Counted from the stretch's first letter, positions 18,507 through 28,701 are shown. The stretch: 64,000 nucleotides of DNA from an uncultured Lachnospiraceae bacterium (GCA_910578885.1 CAJTSH010000001.1:111007-175006); one strand, 5' to 3'. Numbers and translations: made by a program. Notes: generated by a model not told the origin, from the sequence alone.

Positions 18507-19475
18507 TCATATAGATAATCCTCGCCCGACAATCTCCTTCCACGAAATTTCCAACATCCGTTTCGCCCACTGATATACTCCGTCATCCTCATATTCCCGA
18601 TAAGCCCCTTCCGTCATCATGGTAAGATACAGCAGAATATCATACCAATAAATCCGGCGCATTTCAGCTTCTGTAAATGTCTCTTTGCCAAATCCTTTTA
18701 AGAAATCAGCATTTCTGGTATGCCGGCGAAAACGGTCATCCATCAGCGCTTCGCCCCACATTGCACGCTCCCAGTCAATAATTCCGGAAACATGCTTCTC
18801 TTTCACAAAAATATTGCCTTCCCACATGTCCCAATGCACCAGCACCGGCTGCGTCACCTGTCCAAACACCGCCCCATCTCTCTTCAACATCTCAAGGATT
18901 TTCTCTGCGGATACTACAATATCGACCTGTTTTCTTTTTGCATCCGAAAGTACATTTGAAATCAATTGATATACAAAGGAAAACAAATCTTGAAAATAAT
19001 GGCTGTCATCTCCCAGCAGTCCAAAGTGTACCCCTAAAATAGAAGTTATCTCTCTTTCTGCCTGTCCGATTTCAAAATGAATGACCGCCTTTTCTTCATC
19101 GGAAAAGGAATCCATGACCGAAGAGCAGCTTTGTCCCTCCAATTTTTCCATAAAGAAATAATGTCCGTCGCAGATTTCATTTGAGGTATCATAATACAAA
19201 ACCTTTGCTGCTTTGACCGCTCCTGTCTTATGTACAATCTGCATGGCTCTCACCTCTGCCTCCATGAGATTTGCCTCGTTGGACATACGTCCCCGATTCC
19301 CCGCTGCCGCTATTTTCAATATGTACCTGCTTTTGTCTGTAAAGCTCACAAGATACGCCGTATTGCACATCCCTTCCGTCAATTCGACTGCTCCCTCCAT
19401 TTGCTTTCCCGGAAAGGCGCGCAATGCCATCTTACGAAGTACCTCCTCTGACTGCCTGTTCTTTGTAATCTCCAT
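18507..19475 (-). CDS. Aminoglycoside phosphotransferase-fold kinase
   Basis: A 322-aa APH/choline-kinase fold enzyme. The catalytic loop is VLVHWDMWEGNIFV (H-x-D-x4-N) and the metal site is GIIDWERAMWG. GGGAGAAAGCAT precedes ATG at 19475; longer frames start upstream without a better site. Most such chromosomal enzymes act on small metabolites rather than drugs, so the substrate is open. Confidence 0.88.
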   Translation of the reverse strand: MEITKNRQSEEVLRKMALRAFPGKQMEGAVELTEGMCNTAYLVSFTDKSRYILKIAAAGNRGRMSNEANLMEAEVRAMQIVHKTGAVKAAKVLYYDTSNEICDGHYFFMEKLEGQSCSSVMDSFSDEEKAVIHFEIGQAEREITSILGVHFGLLGDDSHYFQDLFSFVYQLISNVLSDAKRKQVDIVVSAEKILEMLKRDGAVFGQVTQPVLVHWDMWEGNIFVKEKHVSGIIDWERAMWGEALMDDRFRRHTRNADFLKGFGKETFTEAEMRRIYWYDILLYLTMMTEGAYREYEDDGVYQWAKRMLEISWKEIVGRGLSI

Positions 19476-19591
19476 ATGCTTTCTCCCGTTTCTATCTGTA
19501 TTAACTTTACGATAAAACAATGAGCCAGTACAACGGCACTCGCAGCTCTGTCAGACAACGCACCATCACACTGACCCATCTTCTTTATCAT

Positions 19592-20056
19592 CTACAATTT
19601 ACAAACATCAATCCATTCCGCATATTTCGAATATTGCTCCAGCTCCGGAATGGTAAGCTCAATTGCACTGTTGGAACTGCCGCAGGCAGGAAATACTGTC
19701 TCAAACCGCTTCAAAGACTCGTCCAAATATACTTCAACGCCTTCATTGACCGCAAAGGGACATACACCTCCCACCGCATGACCAATCAGCGGCTCCGCCT
19801 CTTCATAGGAAAGCATCTTCGCCTTTGTGCCAAATTTTGCCTTATATTTCGGATTATCAATCTTGGCATCACCTGCCGCTACGATCAGGACAATCCTCTC
19901 TCCGACATGAAAGGACAAGGTCTTTGCAATCCGGCAAGGCTCGCAATGAAGCGCCTGTGCCGCCAATTCCACTGTTGCGCTGCTCACCTCAAATTCCAGC
20001 ACCCGCTCTTCCATACCCATATCTTTAAAATAACTTTTTACCCGTTCTACCGACAT
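19592..20056 (-). CDS. YbaK/EbsC-type aminoacyl-tRNA deacylase
   Basis: A 154-aa single-domain protein of the ProX/YbaK superfamily, which hydrolyses mischarged tRNAs in trans. IAKTLSFHVGERIVLIVAAG carries the conserved lysine, and GHAVGGVCPFAV is the typical G-G-x-x-P-F loop. It starts at 20056 with GGAGGTTTGAA ahead. It lies alone between unrelated genes. A proline-type ProRS with its own inserted editing domain is at 49175-50896. Confidence 0.92.
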   Translation of the reverse strand: MSVERVKSYFKDMGMEERVLEFEVSSATVELAAQALHCEPCRIAKTLSFHVGERIVLIVAAGDAKIDNPKYKAKFGTKAKMLSYEEAEPLIGHAVGGVCPFAVNEGVEVYLDESLKRFETVFPACGSSNSAIELTIPELEQYSKYAEWIDVCKL

Positions 20057-20170
20057 TTCAAACCTCCATTTCTCCCACCTGAAGTTACTTGGCAGGATTC
20101 CCATAATTCATAATTATAAGCAAATCCTCTGTCGGTTTCAAGCAAAAGTCAAAGTTCTTATTTATGACAT

Positions 20171-20201
20171 GTTACAGTCCAGCCTTCGGCTTCACTGTAA
20201 C
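20171..20201 (-). other. Hairpin with TTCG loop directly after the coat-type gene
   Basis: GTTACAGT (20171-20178) and ACTGTAAC (20194-20201) enclose an inner GCC-TTCG-GGC-type stem. The outer stem touches the stop codon of the ferritin-like gene. No T-run follows, so it may stabilise the mRNA end or be a weak terminator. Confidence 0.6.
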
Positions 20202-20659
20202 TATGACATTCCATTTGTCGTTTTATACTTGTAAAGCATTTCGGCATGGTTTTGTTCTTCAATCTGAATATCTGCTAACAGCTTACGTACACTTGCATCT
20301 CCGAATACAAAGACATCGGAATTATACTCAGAGGATACCAGTTTCTCGGTTCCGATACAGTCGGTAGCCAAAAAGCAGTCTGAACGCTTATCCATAGAAT
20401 CGCTCGTTGTATCATAGGTAGCTGTCGGCTGGTATTCCTTACCCTTGCTGTCATTGCAATTACAGGATGGCACCGTACCGGAAAGCACCTGTCCCAAAGA
20501 GTCATAATGCTGTCTCTCATTTTGCTCTAACTCTCCGAATAAGGATTTTAAAACAGGATCCTTCGCTTCCTTTCCGTATCTCTTGTACTTCTCAATACAA
20601 GTCTGCTCCTGTGTCTGCAAATCCTTGATTGCCGCTTTTTCTTTCTCATTTAAAATCAT
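20201..20659 (-). CDS. Ferritin-like spore-coat-type protein (CotF-like)
   Basis: A 152-aa protein with two long helical blocks. ELEQNERQHYDSLGQVL (about 41-57) and IQIEEQNHAEMLYKY (about 131-145) each contain E-x2-H-type spacing, as in ferritin-like and CotF/DUF-type coat proteins. Between them lies a Ser/Thr/Asp-rich stretch. Similar proteins are found in spores and vegetative cells of Clostridia. Start has GAGGTATGA ahead. Metal binding is possible but not shown. Confidence 0.75.
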   Translation of the reverse strand: MILNEKEKAAIKDLQTQEQTCIEKYKRYGKEAKDPVLKSLFGELEQNERQHYDSLGQVLSGTVPSCNCNDSKGKEYQPTATYDTTSDSMDKRSDCFLATDCIGTEKLVSSEYNSDVFVFGDASVRKLLADIQIEEQNHAEMLYKYKTTNGMS

Positions 20660-20840
20660 ACATTCATACCTCGCTTCCTTATTGTTATTTAAATCATTGA
20701 GATATGAATATTATTGGGAATATCTGCACATTTTATTCATTTTTTCCAAATTCCATTTATTTAACTGGAAATCTTTAAATTCCTCATGCTGCCGCCAAAT
20801 TCCCGGCAGTCCAAGAATATCTGAAACAAACCGACGCTCC

Positions 20841-21140
20841 CTATTCAAAATCCAGACAAGCACGCTCCGTCACATAGGGGCGCACATACGTATCCGCTGC
20901 TTCCACATGTGCCGGATGATTGGCATAAACCGCTATATCCTCCACCCTTTCCAACGTAGTGACCAATGCGATATCATGCGTGCTAGAAGAAATCGGCTGT
21001 TCAACAAACTCTACAGTCAGAAGTCCCGGCACCTTGCCGACTAATCCTTTTAAATTCTCAGCCATTGCTTTTTTCAGTTCCGGTTTCCTGCCTTCTTCTA
21101 TTTCCGGTTTAAATTTCCACATAACGATATGATGAACCAT
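20841..21140 (-). CDS. Dabb-family stress-responsive A/B barrel protein
   Basis: A 99-aa dimeric alpha+beta barrel protein. It opens MVHHIVMWKFKPEIEEGRK and contains the typical HIVMWKF strand, LKGLVGKVPGLLTVEFVEQ and ALVTTLERVEDIAVYANHP blocks. AAGGAGGCAG precedes the start. No reaction is established for the family as a whole. Confidence 0.9.
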   Translation of the reverse strand: MVHHIVMWKFKPEIEEGRKPELKKAMAENLKGLVGKVPGLLTVEFVEQPISSSTHDIALVTTLERVEDIAVYANHPAHVEAADTYVRPYVTERACLDFE

Positions 21141-21259
21141 ATACTGCCTCCTTTTTCTTTTGAATATTTTAATCTTGAACAGCTATGTCTTTTTCATCTG
21201 CAATTTTTCTTACTGTCTCCTCACTTAATTGCAATATCATAGATGAGACCCGACAAAAG

Positions 21260-24200
21260 CTATGATATTTCCAACAATTCCAGTATATCTTCTTTGCTCA
21301 AACTGCCAAGCCTTCCTGCTTTGCCGCCGATGACCTGCTCGGCAAGGTCCCTCTTTGTTTCTTGCAGTCTCTGTATCTTTTCCTCAATCGTATTCTTTGC
21401 AATCAATTTATAAACTGTCACCTTTTTCGTCTGCCCGATGCGGTGCGCGCGGTCCGTTGCCTGATTCTGCACTGCGAGATTCCACCAAGGATCATAGTGT
21501 ATGACCACATCCGCTCCGGTGAGGTTCAGTCCGACGCCGCCCGCTTTTAAGGAAATCAGAAACACCGGAACATCTCCTTCATTGAACTCCTTAACCAGTT
21601 GTAAACGTTTTTCTTTTGACGTATTTCCGGTAATGGTATAATAGGCAATTCCCGATGCATTCAATTGATTTTGCAGAATTTCCAGCATAGAGGTAAACTG
21701 AGAAAAAACCAGTATCCTGTGACCGCCATCCATTGCGCTTTGAATCAATTGGAAACAAGCTTCCAGCTTTGCAGTTCCCCCTTTGTAATTTTCAAAGCAC
21801 AAAGAAGGGTCGCAGCAAATCTGGCGCAGCCTTGTCAATTCCGCAAGAATCTGCATCCTGTTTTTTTGAAATTCCTCGTGATTCTGACGCGCAATATTCT
21901 CTCTCATATGCAGCGCCTGCGCATCATAGAGCTTCTGCTGCGTATCCTCAAACCGAACATAGCGGCATTCCTCGAGTTTCACCGGGAGATCCTTTAACAC
22001 ATTCTCTTTCAGTCTGCGCAGGATGAAGGGACCGACCATTTTTTGCAGGCGTTTCATTGCAGCCTCATCATTGTTCTTTACAATCGGAGTTTCCATCTCC
22101 TTTTTGAACACATCGTAGCTATACAGGAATCCCGGCATAAGATAATCAAAAATGCTCCACAGCTCGCTCAAACGGTTCTCTACCGGCGTACCGGTCAATG
22201 CGTACCGAACCCGGCTGTTTATCACCTTCACCGCTTTTGCCGCTGCGGTCGTATGATTCTTGATATATTGCGCCTCATCTATAATTTCAAACGAAAACTG
22301 TTTCCCCTCATAGAAGGCTATGTCACGCTTCAAGAGATCATAAGACGTCACCAGAACATCCGATTCCCGGTAAGCGTCTATTTTCATCTGACGCTCCTCC
22401 TGCGTCCCTGTAATCAATGAAACAATCAGTTCCGGTGCAAACCGGCTCAGCTCCTCCTGCCAATTAAATACCAAGGATGCCGGCGTTACTATGAGCGTCG
22501 TCCCCTCCTTCCCTTCCAACTTTGAAGCTAACAGCACTGAAATTGCCTGCAGCGTTTTACCGAGTCCCATATCATCTGCCAAGATACCTCCGAACTGCCA
22601 TGTCTCCAATGTTCGCAGCCATTTATACCCATTTTTCTGGTATTTACGCATAATCTTCGCCAAGCTCTGCGGCGCCTCAAAGTCCGCATCTTTTACGGTC
22701 TTGAAGTCCTTCACCACTTCTTTGAAATGGCTGTCTCTGCTGCTGTAAACGCCTTCATTCTCTTCCAGCATTTTGTCAAGATACAACGTGCGGTACATAG
22801 GAAGATGCATTTTACCTTTTACAAGCTCTTTCGGCTTCAAATGTGCGGCATTCGCAAGCTCTGCAAGCATTTCAAGCGACGGATCCTCCAAATTTACAAA
22901 GGAGCCGTCTTTCAGCCTGTAATACTTCTTTTTTGCCCGGTAACTGTTTAAAATGTCCAAAAGCTCGTCACGCGGAACATCTTCCGTAGAAATATCCAGA
23001 TCAAGAAGACCCGAAGATACGGAAACACCCACGGAAACCTTGACGGACCGAACGGCATGATACCCCAGAAACCGCTTGGTACAGCGCACTTCGCCCAGCT
23101 CCATTAAGCTCTCGGTTCCCCTCTCCATCACCTGATAAATCCGTTCTTCGTCACCGCCGCAGTGAAACTCTCCCGTCTCTTGGTCAATTTCAGGAAACCA
23201 CTGCATGACCTGAAAGAGAATTTCTTCCTCTCTCGCCGCATCCCGGAATGGTTCTAATCGTTCCGATATGTCTTCATGCAGGACGTCCGATGCCGGAACC
23301 TCCTTCTCCCCATACCTCGCATATACGTTGCAAGTAACATTTTGTTCCTCAGCATCTAAATAGAATACAAAATGCGCTTCCGGCGGCAGATAAGATCTGA
23401 ATTTCTCCGGTTCCGTCTCCGTAATCTCTGCGATTTCCCGAAGATTCGGCAGTATTCTGTAATAAAATTCAGACAGATTGTTTCTTCCTACATGAAAAGA
23501 AAACGTTTCGCCGTCTGTCAGACTTGTCAGTGGTTCAATCTTTTCCAGAATTTCTTTATCCACCCTGTTGAGGCAATCATCACTTATAAAATACGCCGTG
23601 TCCGTTCCGAAATACATGTCCGGCAGATTGCCTTTTACCACGATTCCGTGAAATTCCTGATCTCCTTTTAACTTTTCAGCAGAAATAGTTATCGTCATCT
23701 TTGGATTGCGCTTTGCACAAGATATTCTTCTCTTTTTTTTCTCCCAACTGTCCCTATCGTCAAATTCTACTGCTTCGTCTGCCATCTGTTCATAGAACTC
23801 ATCCAGCCTCCATCCGAACAGATTCAGTTCTCCCCCAACCTCACATTTCCGATAATAATAGCGTGATTCCGAAAGTCTCCTCTGAAATTCTTCTTCCTCA
23901 CGTACTACTTGGTTAATAAAATGTATCCACTTTTTTCCTTTCTCGTTAAAATTATCAAGACCGTGATTAAGTTTCGTGCTGTTTCCATAGATATCTGTAG
24001 CCGAATCTTTCACATTTTGGCAGAATTTATCCAGCTTCTTTATGACAAACATTCTTTTCTCACCTATCCGAAAAGACACAGACAGCTTTCCGTCTTTTCT
24101 GACCAGACGCGGAAGAAGTGTAAGACTCTCTTTCTTCGCCGATGCATCTGCTATCATCAGATTTACTCTTTTTTCCTGATAAAGCATGATGAGACGCTGC

Positions 24201-24733
24201 GCGTTCTGATCCGTCGCATCTCCAATATTATGTGTGCTCAAATATTCTTCTAGAAGCTTTAACACTTGTGCCTCATACGGGCAGCTAGACTTTTTGGCAT
24301 ACCACGAATAATAATTCTTGCGGCATTTCGGACATCTGCATTCAGAACTTACAACCTCTGTACGTGAGAACGTAATCTGGATTGGAAACTTCTCCTTTCC
24401 AGATTTTCCGGTTGCCTCAATCTGACCCATGATTTCATTGTCATACTGACTATAACCTGCCATAACTTTTTCTATCTCAATCATACCCTGATTGTACAGT
24501 TTTTCGCCTTCTGTAAAAGCAGAATTGGGAATTCTGATAGAGTTCCGAATCCGTTTTCCCTGAAAATAGCTATAGTTTTGCAGCCGCGCAATATTTTTAT
24601 CATTATTTTCTGTATCCCGTGTATCGGAATCCTCTTCCCAAGAACGCCCAAGAAGTGTAAATTCTGTCCTGCGTTTTTCCTCCGCCTCTTCTCGGTGCAG
24701 TCTCTTTTCTACTTCATGCTTTTCTATTTCCAT
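21260..24733 (-). CDS. SNF2/RapA-like DNA translocase with SWIM-type zinc finger
   Basis: A 1157-aa protein. A Cys-rich SWIM-like finger (ECRCPKCRKNYY...CPYE, about 132-155) is followed by a bacterial SNF2-associated region (about 250-680) and a two-lobed helicase. Walker A is DDMGLGKTLQ (about 717-726), the DEAQ box is in FEIIDEAQYIKNH, and the C-lobe has GGVGLNLTGADVVIHYDPWWNLA and DRAHRIGQ (about 1065-1100). It remodels nucleoprotein or polymerase complexes on duplex DNA. It is a single gene, not next to restriction or methylase genes, so a defence role is not indicated by context. Confidence 0.94.
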   Translation of the reverse strand: MEIEKHEVEKRLHREEAEEKRRTEFTLLGRSWEEDSDTRDTENNDKNIARLQNYSYFQGKRIRNSIRIPNSAFTEGEKLYNQGMIEIEKVMAGYSQYDNEIMGQIEATGKSGKEKFPIQITFSRTEVVSSECRCPKCRKNYYSWYAKKSSCPYEAQVLKLLEEYLSTHNIGDATDQNAQRLIMLYQEKRVNLMIADASAKKESLTLLPRLVRKDGKLSVSFRIGEKRMFVIKKLDKFCQNVKDSATDIYGNSTKLNHGLDNFNEKGKKWIHFINQVVREEEEFQRRLSESRYYYRKCEVGGELNLFGWRLDEFYEQMADEAVEFDDRDSWEKKKRRISCAKRNPKMTITISAEKLKGDQEFHGIVVKGNLPDMYFGTDTAYFISDDCLNRVDKEILEKIEPLTSLTDGETFSFHVGRNNLSEFYYRILPNLREIAEITETEPEKFRSYLPPEAHFVFYLDAEEQNVTCNVYARYGEKEVPASDVLHEDISERLEPFRDAAREEEILFQVMQWFPEIDQETGEFHCGGDEERIYQVMERGTESLMELGEVRCTKRFLGYHAVRSVKVSVGVSVSSGLLDLDISTEDVPRDELLDILNSYRAKKKYYRLKDGSFVNLEDPSLEMLAELANAAHLKPKELVKGKMHLPMYRTLYLDKMLEENEGVYSSRDSHFKEVVKDFKTVKDADFEAPQSLAKIMRKYQKNGYKWLRTLETWQFGGILADDMGLGKTLQAISVLLASKLEGKEGTTLIVTPASLVFNWQEELSRFAPELIVSLITGTQEERQMKIDAYRESDVLVTSYDLLKRDIAFYEGKQFSFEIIDEAQYIKNHTTAAAKAVKVINSRVRYALTGTPVENRLSELWSIFDYLMPGFLYSYDVFKKEMETPIVKNNDEAAMKRLQKMVGPFILRRLKENVLKDLPVKLEECRYVRFEDTQQKLYDAQALHMRENIARQNHEEFQKNRMQILAELTRLRQICCDPSLCFENYKGGTAKLEACFQLIQSAMDGGHRILVFSQFTSMLEILQNQLNASGIAYYTITGNTSKEKRLQLVKEFNEGDVPVFLISLKAGGVGLNLTGADVVIHYDPWWNLAVQNQATDRAHRIGQTKKVTVYKLIAKNTIEEKIQRLQETKRDLAEQVIGGKAGRLGSLSKEDILELLEIS

Positions 24734-24942
24734 ACGCTGTTTCTCCTCCGCCCTGCTTTTTTCTCCGCAAGTTTCTGCTTCCCCGGCGTTGCCGCTGTAT
24801 AAATCTGATGATATTATACCTTAACCCACCTTATAATGACAAGCATCACAGACAATGTCTTTTCTCCGAAATGAAAATACATTACAATTCACACCCATGC
24901 CAGTTTTTGCAAAATAATCCATTCTCTGGCGTAAAAAGTAAC

Positions 24943-24990
24943 AAAAATGCTGCTGCAAAAACGATGAAATCATCGTAAGTGCAGCAGCAT
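24943..24990 (-). terminator. Strong terminator behind the chitinase gene
   Basis: ATGCTGCTGCA (24947-24957) pairs with TGCAGCAGCAT (24980-24990), with an inner ACGATGA/TCATCGT stem. On the minus strand the stem is followed by TTTTTG. It lies 12 bases behind the stop at 25002. Confidence 0.9.
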
Positions 24991-25001
24991 CTATTATTAG
25001 A

Positions 25002-28000
25002 TTACTGGACTAATTTCCACGGACCCCAATCTCCCTGAGTCTCTGGATTTGTTCCCTGTGTCCACCATGATGCCTGATAAACTTTTCCGTTATAAACTAC
25101 CTTATCCCCGCCTGAATATGCAACAGAAGCATCCCAAACCGGTATGTCACCGATTGGCTTATCCGGCTCTTCTGGTTCCACCGGCTTCTCAGGCTCTTCC
25201 GGATCTACCGGCTGTCCCGGCTCTACGCTTCCGTCATCTTTAACAACAGGAAGCTCATTCATAGCCGCATCCATAGCCTTTGCCCATGCATAATCATTTG
25301 TTGCATCCCAGTTAATCGACCAAGTCATAACACCTCTAAGGGAAGGATATGCTTTTGGAGCCGTAAAGTTCCCTGATGATGTTCCGTTTGCGAGCGCTAA
25401 CGCTGCATCTCTTACTACGGAAGGAGCCACATAGCCGCTTCCCGCTGCCTTTGCAGTAGAAGGTACGCCAAGCGCCACCTGATCCGGTCTCAAACCTGCT
25501 TCAATAATCAATGTAGATAAGGAAGTTAAGAAATCTGCATTTCCCGGATTTACGATTGAACCGCCATATCCGTTCATTCCGCCTGTGTTATAGAACTGCG
25601 GATAGCAAATAGTCAAAATGTCCTTAATTTCAAGCGCTAATCTCAAATATGATGTCGTAATATCATTAGCAGAAAGTCTATCTGCCTGAATATAAAAGGT
25701 TTCTGGCGCCATTGTAATGATAAAGTCTTTTCCAAAATGGTCATGCACTTTGCGCAATGCACTTGCAATATAATTTACGCCGGATACTGCAGAACCCTCT
25801 AAATCAATATCCACACCTTCAAATCCATACTCTTCAATAATATCAATCAAGCCATCTGCAAACAAATCTGCCGCTGCATCGCTGTTGATCTCAATTCTTC
25901 CTTCTGCTCCGCCGACAGAAATAATTACATGCTGTCCCTTTGCCTTCAAATCCTTGATATCCTGAATAAATTCTGCCTTTGTATAGCCGCCGAGAGACTT
26001 ACATAAATCTTTGTCAAGCTCAAACGTTACTTCTCCCGGTGTTGTTGTGTTTCCGGTAAATGCTACGCAAATCATATCATAGTATGTCGGAACGTCGCTC
26101 AACTTTAAGTCCTTGGAACCGTTGCAGAAATTGTGCCAGTAACCGGTTACCATGTGCTGCGGAAGTGCAGTGTTAACGGTATAATTGTTCTCTGTCTTAT
26201 TTCCTTCCGTATTGTCTCCGGTCTCCTGACCATTGTTTTCTGTTTTTCCTTCTGATGGATTAGATGATTCTGTATACTTCAAATCTGTGCGCTCTTTCCA
26301 CAAGGTCGGCGTTCCGTCCGGCAGCCATCCCATGTGTGAGGTATGTGCATATGTACACTCATATACTTTGCCCTGATAGGATACAAGATCTCCCAGTTTA
26401 TATGTTGCGCCTGATTCCCATGCAGGATATGTTCCTGGCTCTGTCTCAGTCTCAGTTTCTGTCGGAACTTCACTTTCTGTCTCTGTCGGAACCTCGCTCT
26501 CGGTTTCCGTTGGAACTTCGCTTTCTGTCTCTGTCGGAACCTCGCTCTCGGTTTCTGTAGGCACTTCCGTCTCCGTCGGCTTCTCGGTCTCAGTATCTCC
26601 GCCGGTAATACCGCCGCTGACGTCTTCACCAAATACTACCTGTGCTCCGAACTCATCTAAAGTAGTCAGGACACGCTGTGTCATTGTAATACCTTCAATA
26701 TCTGTTACATCTGCCGCACCGGAAACATTTATTGTAAATGTATGGGTAGCTCCCGGTTTCATTGTCTTTGCTGCGTAAACAGGAGACAGATCAATTACGC
26801 CAAGCCCATTCTGGTTCGTAACAGTACCGCACTCGGAACCTGCGCTAAAAGTTGCTCCACTTTTTGTTTTGATGTAAAGTTTCGGGAACATTACTGTCTT
26901 TTTAAACATTTCAGCATCTTTTAATGCCGTATTGCTTTCTACAGCCTTCTCTTCATTAGTAAGAGTAATCTTATAAGTAGAACCTTCTGTTGTTACAGAT
27001 ACGGATGCCTTCGGGTTTCCTACGGTAATTTCCTGTGCAGGAATCTCGGCATCGCCGTATAAGGATTCCTTCATTACTCTGGTAATAGAATTATTTGCAT
27101 CCAAAGATGCCATCCAGGAAATCAGTCCTCCAAGTCCGTTCTCTCTTACATATTTACCCTTTGCAGCGGTAGAACGCTCATTGTCACAGGTAAAGAAATA
27201 TCCTGTCTCCGGGCTGTAGTAGTAAGGCGCTTCTGCAGTCTCATCATAATATTCCTTTAACTGGAATTTCGCCTTAATTTCTTCAATATCGCTGTATGCC
27301 CATGTTCCGCTTGTCGTTCCGTCCGGAGCCTTCACGCTGTTCGGCTCTGCGGTTGCATATAATCCCGGATTCTTCGGATCGCGTCCGTCATCCTGTACGC
27401 CTGCCCATCCTCTGGTATATGGAGCAACACCTACGACAATCTTGGAATAATCAATCTTGTCTCCATAGGTATCCTTCAAATACTGGATACAAGTATCTAC
27501 AGAAAACTGTCCGTCTATCTGCGTCTCCTTATCGTATGCCGGATTGGTATACAACGCAGTCTGATGTGCCGTATATCCAGCCCATGCACCGTTTAAGTCA
27601 TAGGTCATCATGTTTGCAAAATCTACGATCTCCATTACTTTATCGTATTCAATTTTTGACATCATTGTCGGAGATGCAGACATTGCCGTTGAAAGCTCGT
27701 AATACTTGTTATTCTTTTCACCGAGCTCATCCAACTCGTCACGAAGCTCCTGCATAAGCAGCGTAAAGTTCTTCGTATCATCCGGCGTTCCCGGACATCC
27801 CTCGTCGATTGTTACACCGTTTCCTTCCGGATCAGGTTCTCTTACTGCCGTCGGATACTCCCAATCGATATCTACAAAATCATACCCCAGATAATCAATA
27901 AACTTTGTGATATTTTTCGCAAAATTTTTACGCTTTGCCGGATCTGCCGCAACTGCCGGGAAATCACCCGTTCTTGTCCAGCCTCCAACAGAAACTCCGA

Positions 28001-28406
28001 TTTTCATATTCGGATATTTGGAACGCAGGATGCTCATTGCCCCAAAAACACCTGCGTATGGCTCACCATAAGTCAGCCCGTTCTGCTCCGGTAAAATTGC
28101 CTGAAAATCTGCATGCTCATCACACAGTACCAAGTCACCATTCGCATCCATATCCATAAATGCAAAATTCAGATGTGTAATTAAACTTCCGTCAATTCTG
28201 CTTGGATAAAAATTCTTCTGACCGGCGTATATGGACCAATCCCCATAGTACACAACATTCCGGTATGCTGGTGTCTCCTCAGCCTGCTGTACCTCCGCCC
28301 CTTTTGTCGATACAGCTCCTCCGCTGAAAATGCTCGTAACTGCAAGTGCCAGTGATAATAAAATACCTACTCCTCTTCTCTTCAAAATATCCCACCCTTT
28401 CTTCAT
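25002..28406 (-). CDS. Secreted chitinase with two GH18 domains and two chitin-binding modules
   Basis: A 1134-aa extracellular enzyme. The signal peptide (MKKGWDILKRRG, then a hydrophobic core) ends near residue 36. The first GH18 domain (about 47-460) has active site FVDIDWEYP with Glu183. A spacer domain (about 475-610) and a Thr/Glu/Pro repeat linker follow. Next come a CBM5/12-type module (YPAWESGATYKLGDLVSYQG), a second GH18 domain (about 745-1060) with GVDIDLEG near residue 865, and a C-terminal CBM5/12 (IPVWDASVAYSGGDKVVYNG). Both catalytic D-x-D-x-E motifs are intact. The two domains differ in type (chitinase A/B-like and D-like), suggesting complementary action. Confidence 0.94.
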   Translation of the reverse strand: MKKGWDILKRRGVGILLSLALAVTSIFSGGAVSTKGAEVQQAEETPAYRNVVYYGDWSIYAGQKNFYPSRIDGSLITHLNFAFMDMDANGDLVLCDEHADFQAILPEQNGLTYGEPYAGVFGAMSILRSKYPNMKIGVSVGGWTRTGDFPAVAADPAKRKNFAKNITKFIDYLGYDFVDIDWEYPTAVREPDPEGNGVTIDEGCPGTPDDTKNFTLLMQELRDELDELGEKNNKYYELSTAMSASPTMMSKIEYDKVMEIVDFANMMTYDLNGAWAGYTAHQTALYTNPAYDKETQIDGQFSVDTCIQYLKDTYGDKIDYSKIVVGVAPYTRGWAGVQDDGRDPKNPGLYATAEPNSVKAPDGTTSGTWAYSDIEEIKAKFQLKEYYDETAEAPYYYSPETGYFFTCDNERSTAAKGKYVRENGLGGLISWMASLDANNSITRVMKESLYGDAEIPAQEITVGNPKASVSVTTEGSTYKITLTNEEKAVESNTALKDAEMFKKTVMFPKLYIKTKSGATFSAGSECGTVTNQNGLGVIDLSPVYAAKTMKPGATHTFTINVSGAADVTDIEGITMTQRVLTTLDEFGAQVVFGEDVSGGITGGDTETEKPTETEVPTETESEVPTETESEVPTETESEVPTETESEVPTETETETEPGTYPAWESGATYKLGDLVSYQGKVYECTYAHTSHMGWLPDGTPTLWKERTDLKYTESSNPSEGKTENNGQETGDNTEGNKTENNYTVNTALPQHMVTGYWHNFCNGSKDLKLSDVPTYYDMICVAFTGNTTTPGEVTFELDKDLCKSLGGYTKAEFIQDIKDLKAKGQHVIISVGGAEGRIEINSDAAADLFADGLIDIIEEYGFEGVDIDLEGSAVSGVNYIASALRKVHDHFGKDFIITMAPETFYIQADRLSANDITTSYLRLALEIKDILTICYPQFYNTGGMNGYGGSIVNPGNADFLTSLSTLIIEAGLRPDQVALGVPSTAKAAGSGYVAPSVVRDAALALANGTSSGNFTAPKAYPSLRGVMTWSINWDATNDYAWAKAMDAAMNELPVVKDDGSVEPGQPVDPEEPEKPVEPEEPDKPIGDIPVWDASVAYSGGDKVVYNGKVYQASWWTQGTNPETQGDWGPWKLVQ
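26440..26590 (-). repeat. Tandem repeat coding the chitinase linker
   Basis: About five 24-base units encode the octapeptide TETESEVP, giving a flexible acidic linker between catalytic modules. Neighbouring units are close copies, so unit number should vary between strains by slippage. Confidence 0.85.
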
Positions 28407-28438
28407 TTTGTTTTTTCTCTCCAGAATCACTATTACAC

Positions 28439-28468
28439 TTTGTATTACCACGTAATCAAGTATACAAA
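28439..28468 (-). promoter_or_regulatory. Possible operator upstream of the chitinase gene
   Basis: TTTGTAT (28439-28445) and ATACAAA (28462-28468) form an inverted repeat 33 bases before the chitinase start. A TATACT that could be a -10 box lies inside it (28464-28459 on the minus strand), but no good -35 box is visible. Confidence 0.35.
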
Positions 28469-28602
28469 ATCCCTTTCACTTTTCCCATGTTTTTACTTGG
28501 CTATTTTTGATTATTCTTGGTCGGATTTTTACATTACTTACAATTTTCGACAATTTTCGCAGTTATTTTCCACATTTCATCCTCGCTTTTTATTCTCAAG
28601 GC

Positions 28603-28649
28603 AAAAAAATACAGCAAAACCATCACTTTTACCATGATAATCCTGCTGT
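28603..28649 (-). terminator. Terminator behind the acetyltransferase gene
   Basis: On the minus strand ACAGCA...TGCTGT (28649-28644 with 28616-28611) extends inward through a G-T-tolerant stem of about 15 pairs and is followed by seven Ts. It separates the acetyltransferase transcript from the chitinase promoter. Confidence 0.8.
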
Positions 28650-28701
28650 TCTTTGTTCATTTATCCAAATATGTATTTCAAATCAATATTTCATGCCGTA
28701 A

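Noticed and set aside
21260..24733. SNF2 helicase as part of a defence island
   Set aside because: No nuclease, methylase or other defence gene is next to it; such stand-alone helicases are common in Firmicutes.
26279..26632. Arg/Gln-rich ORFs over the chitinase linker
   Set aside because: They are frame shadows of the TETESEVP repeat and have no ribosome site.
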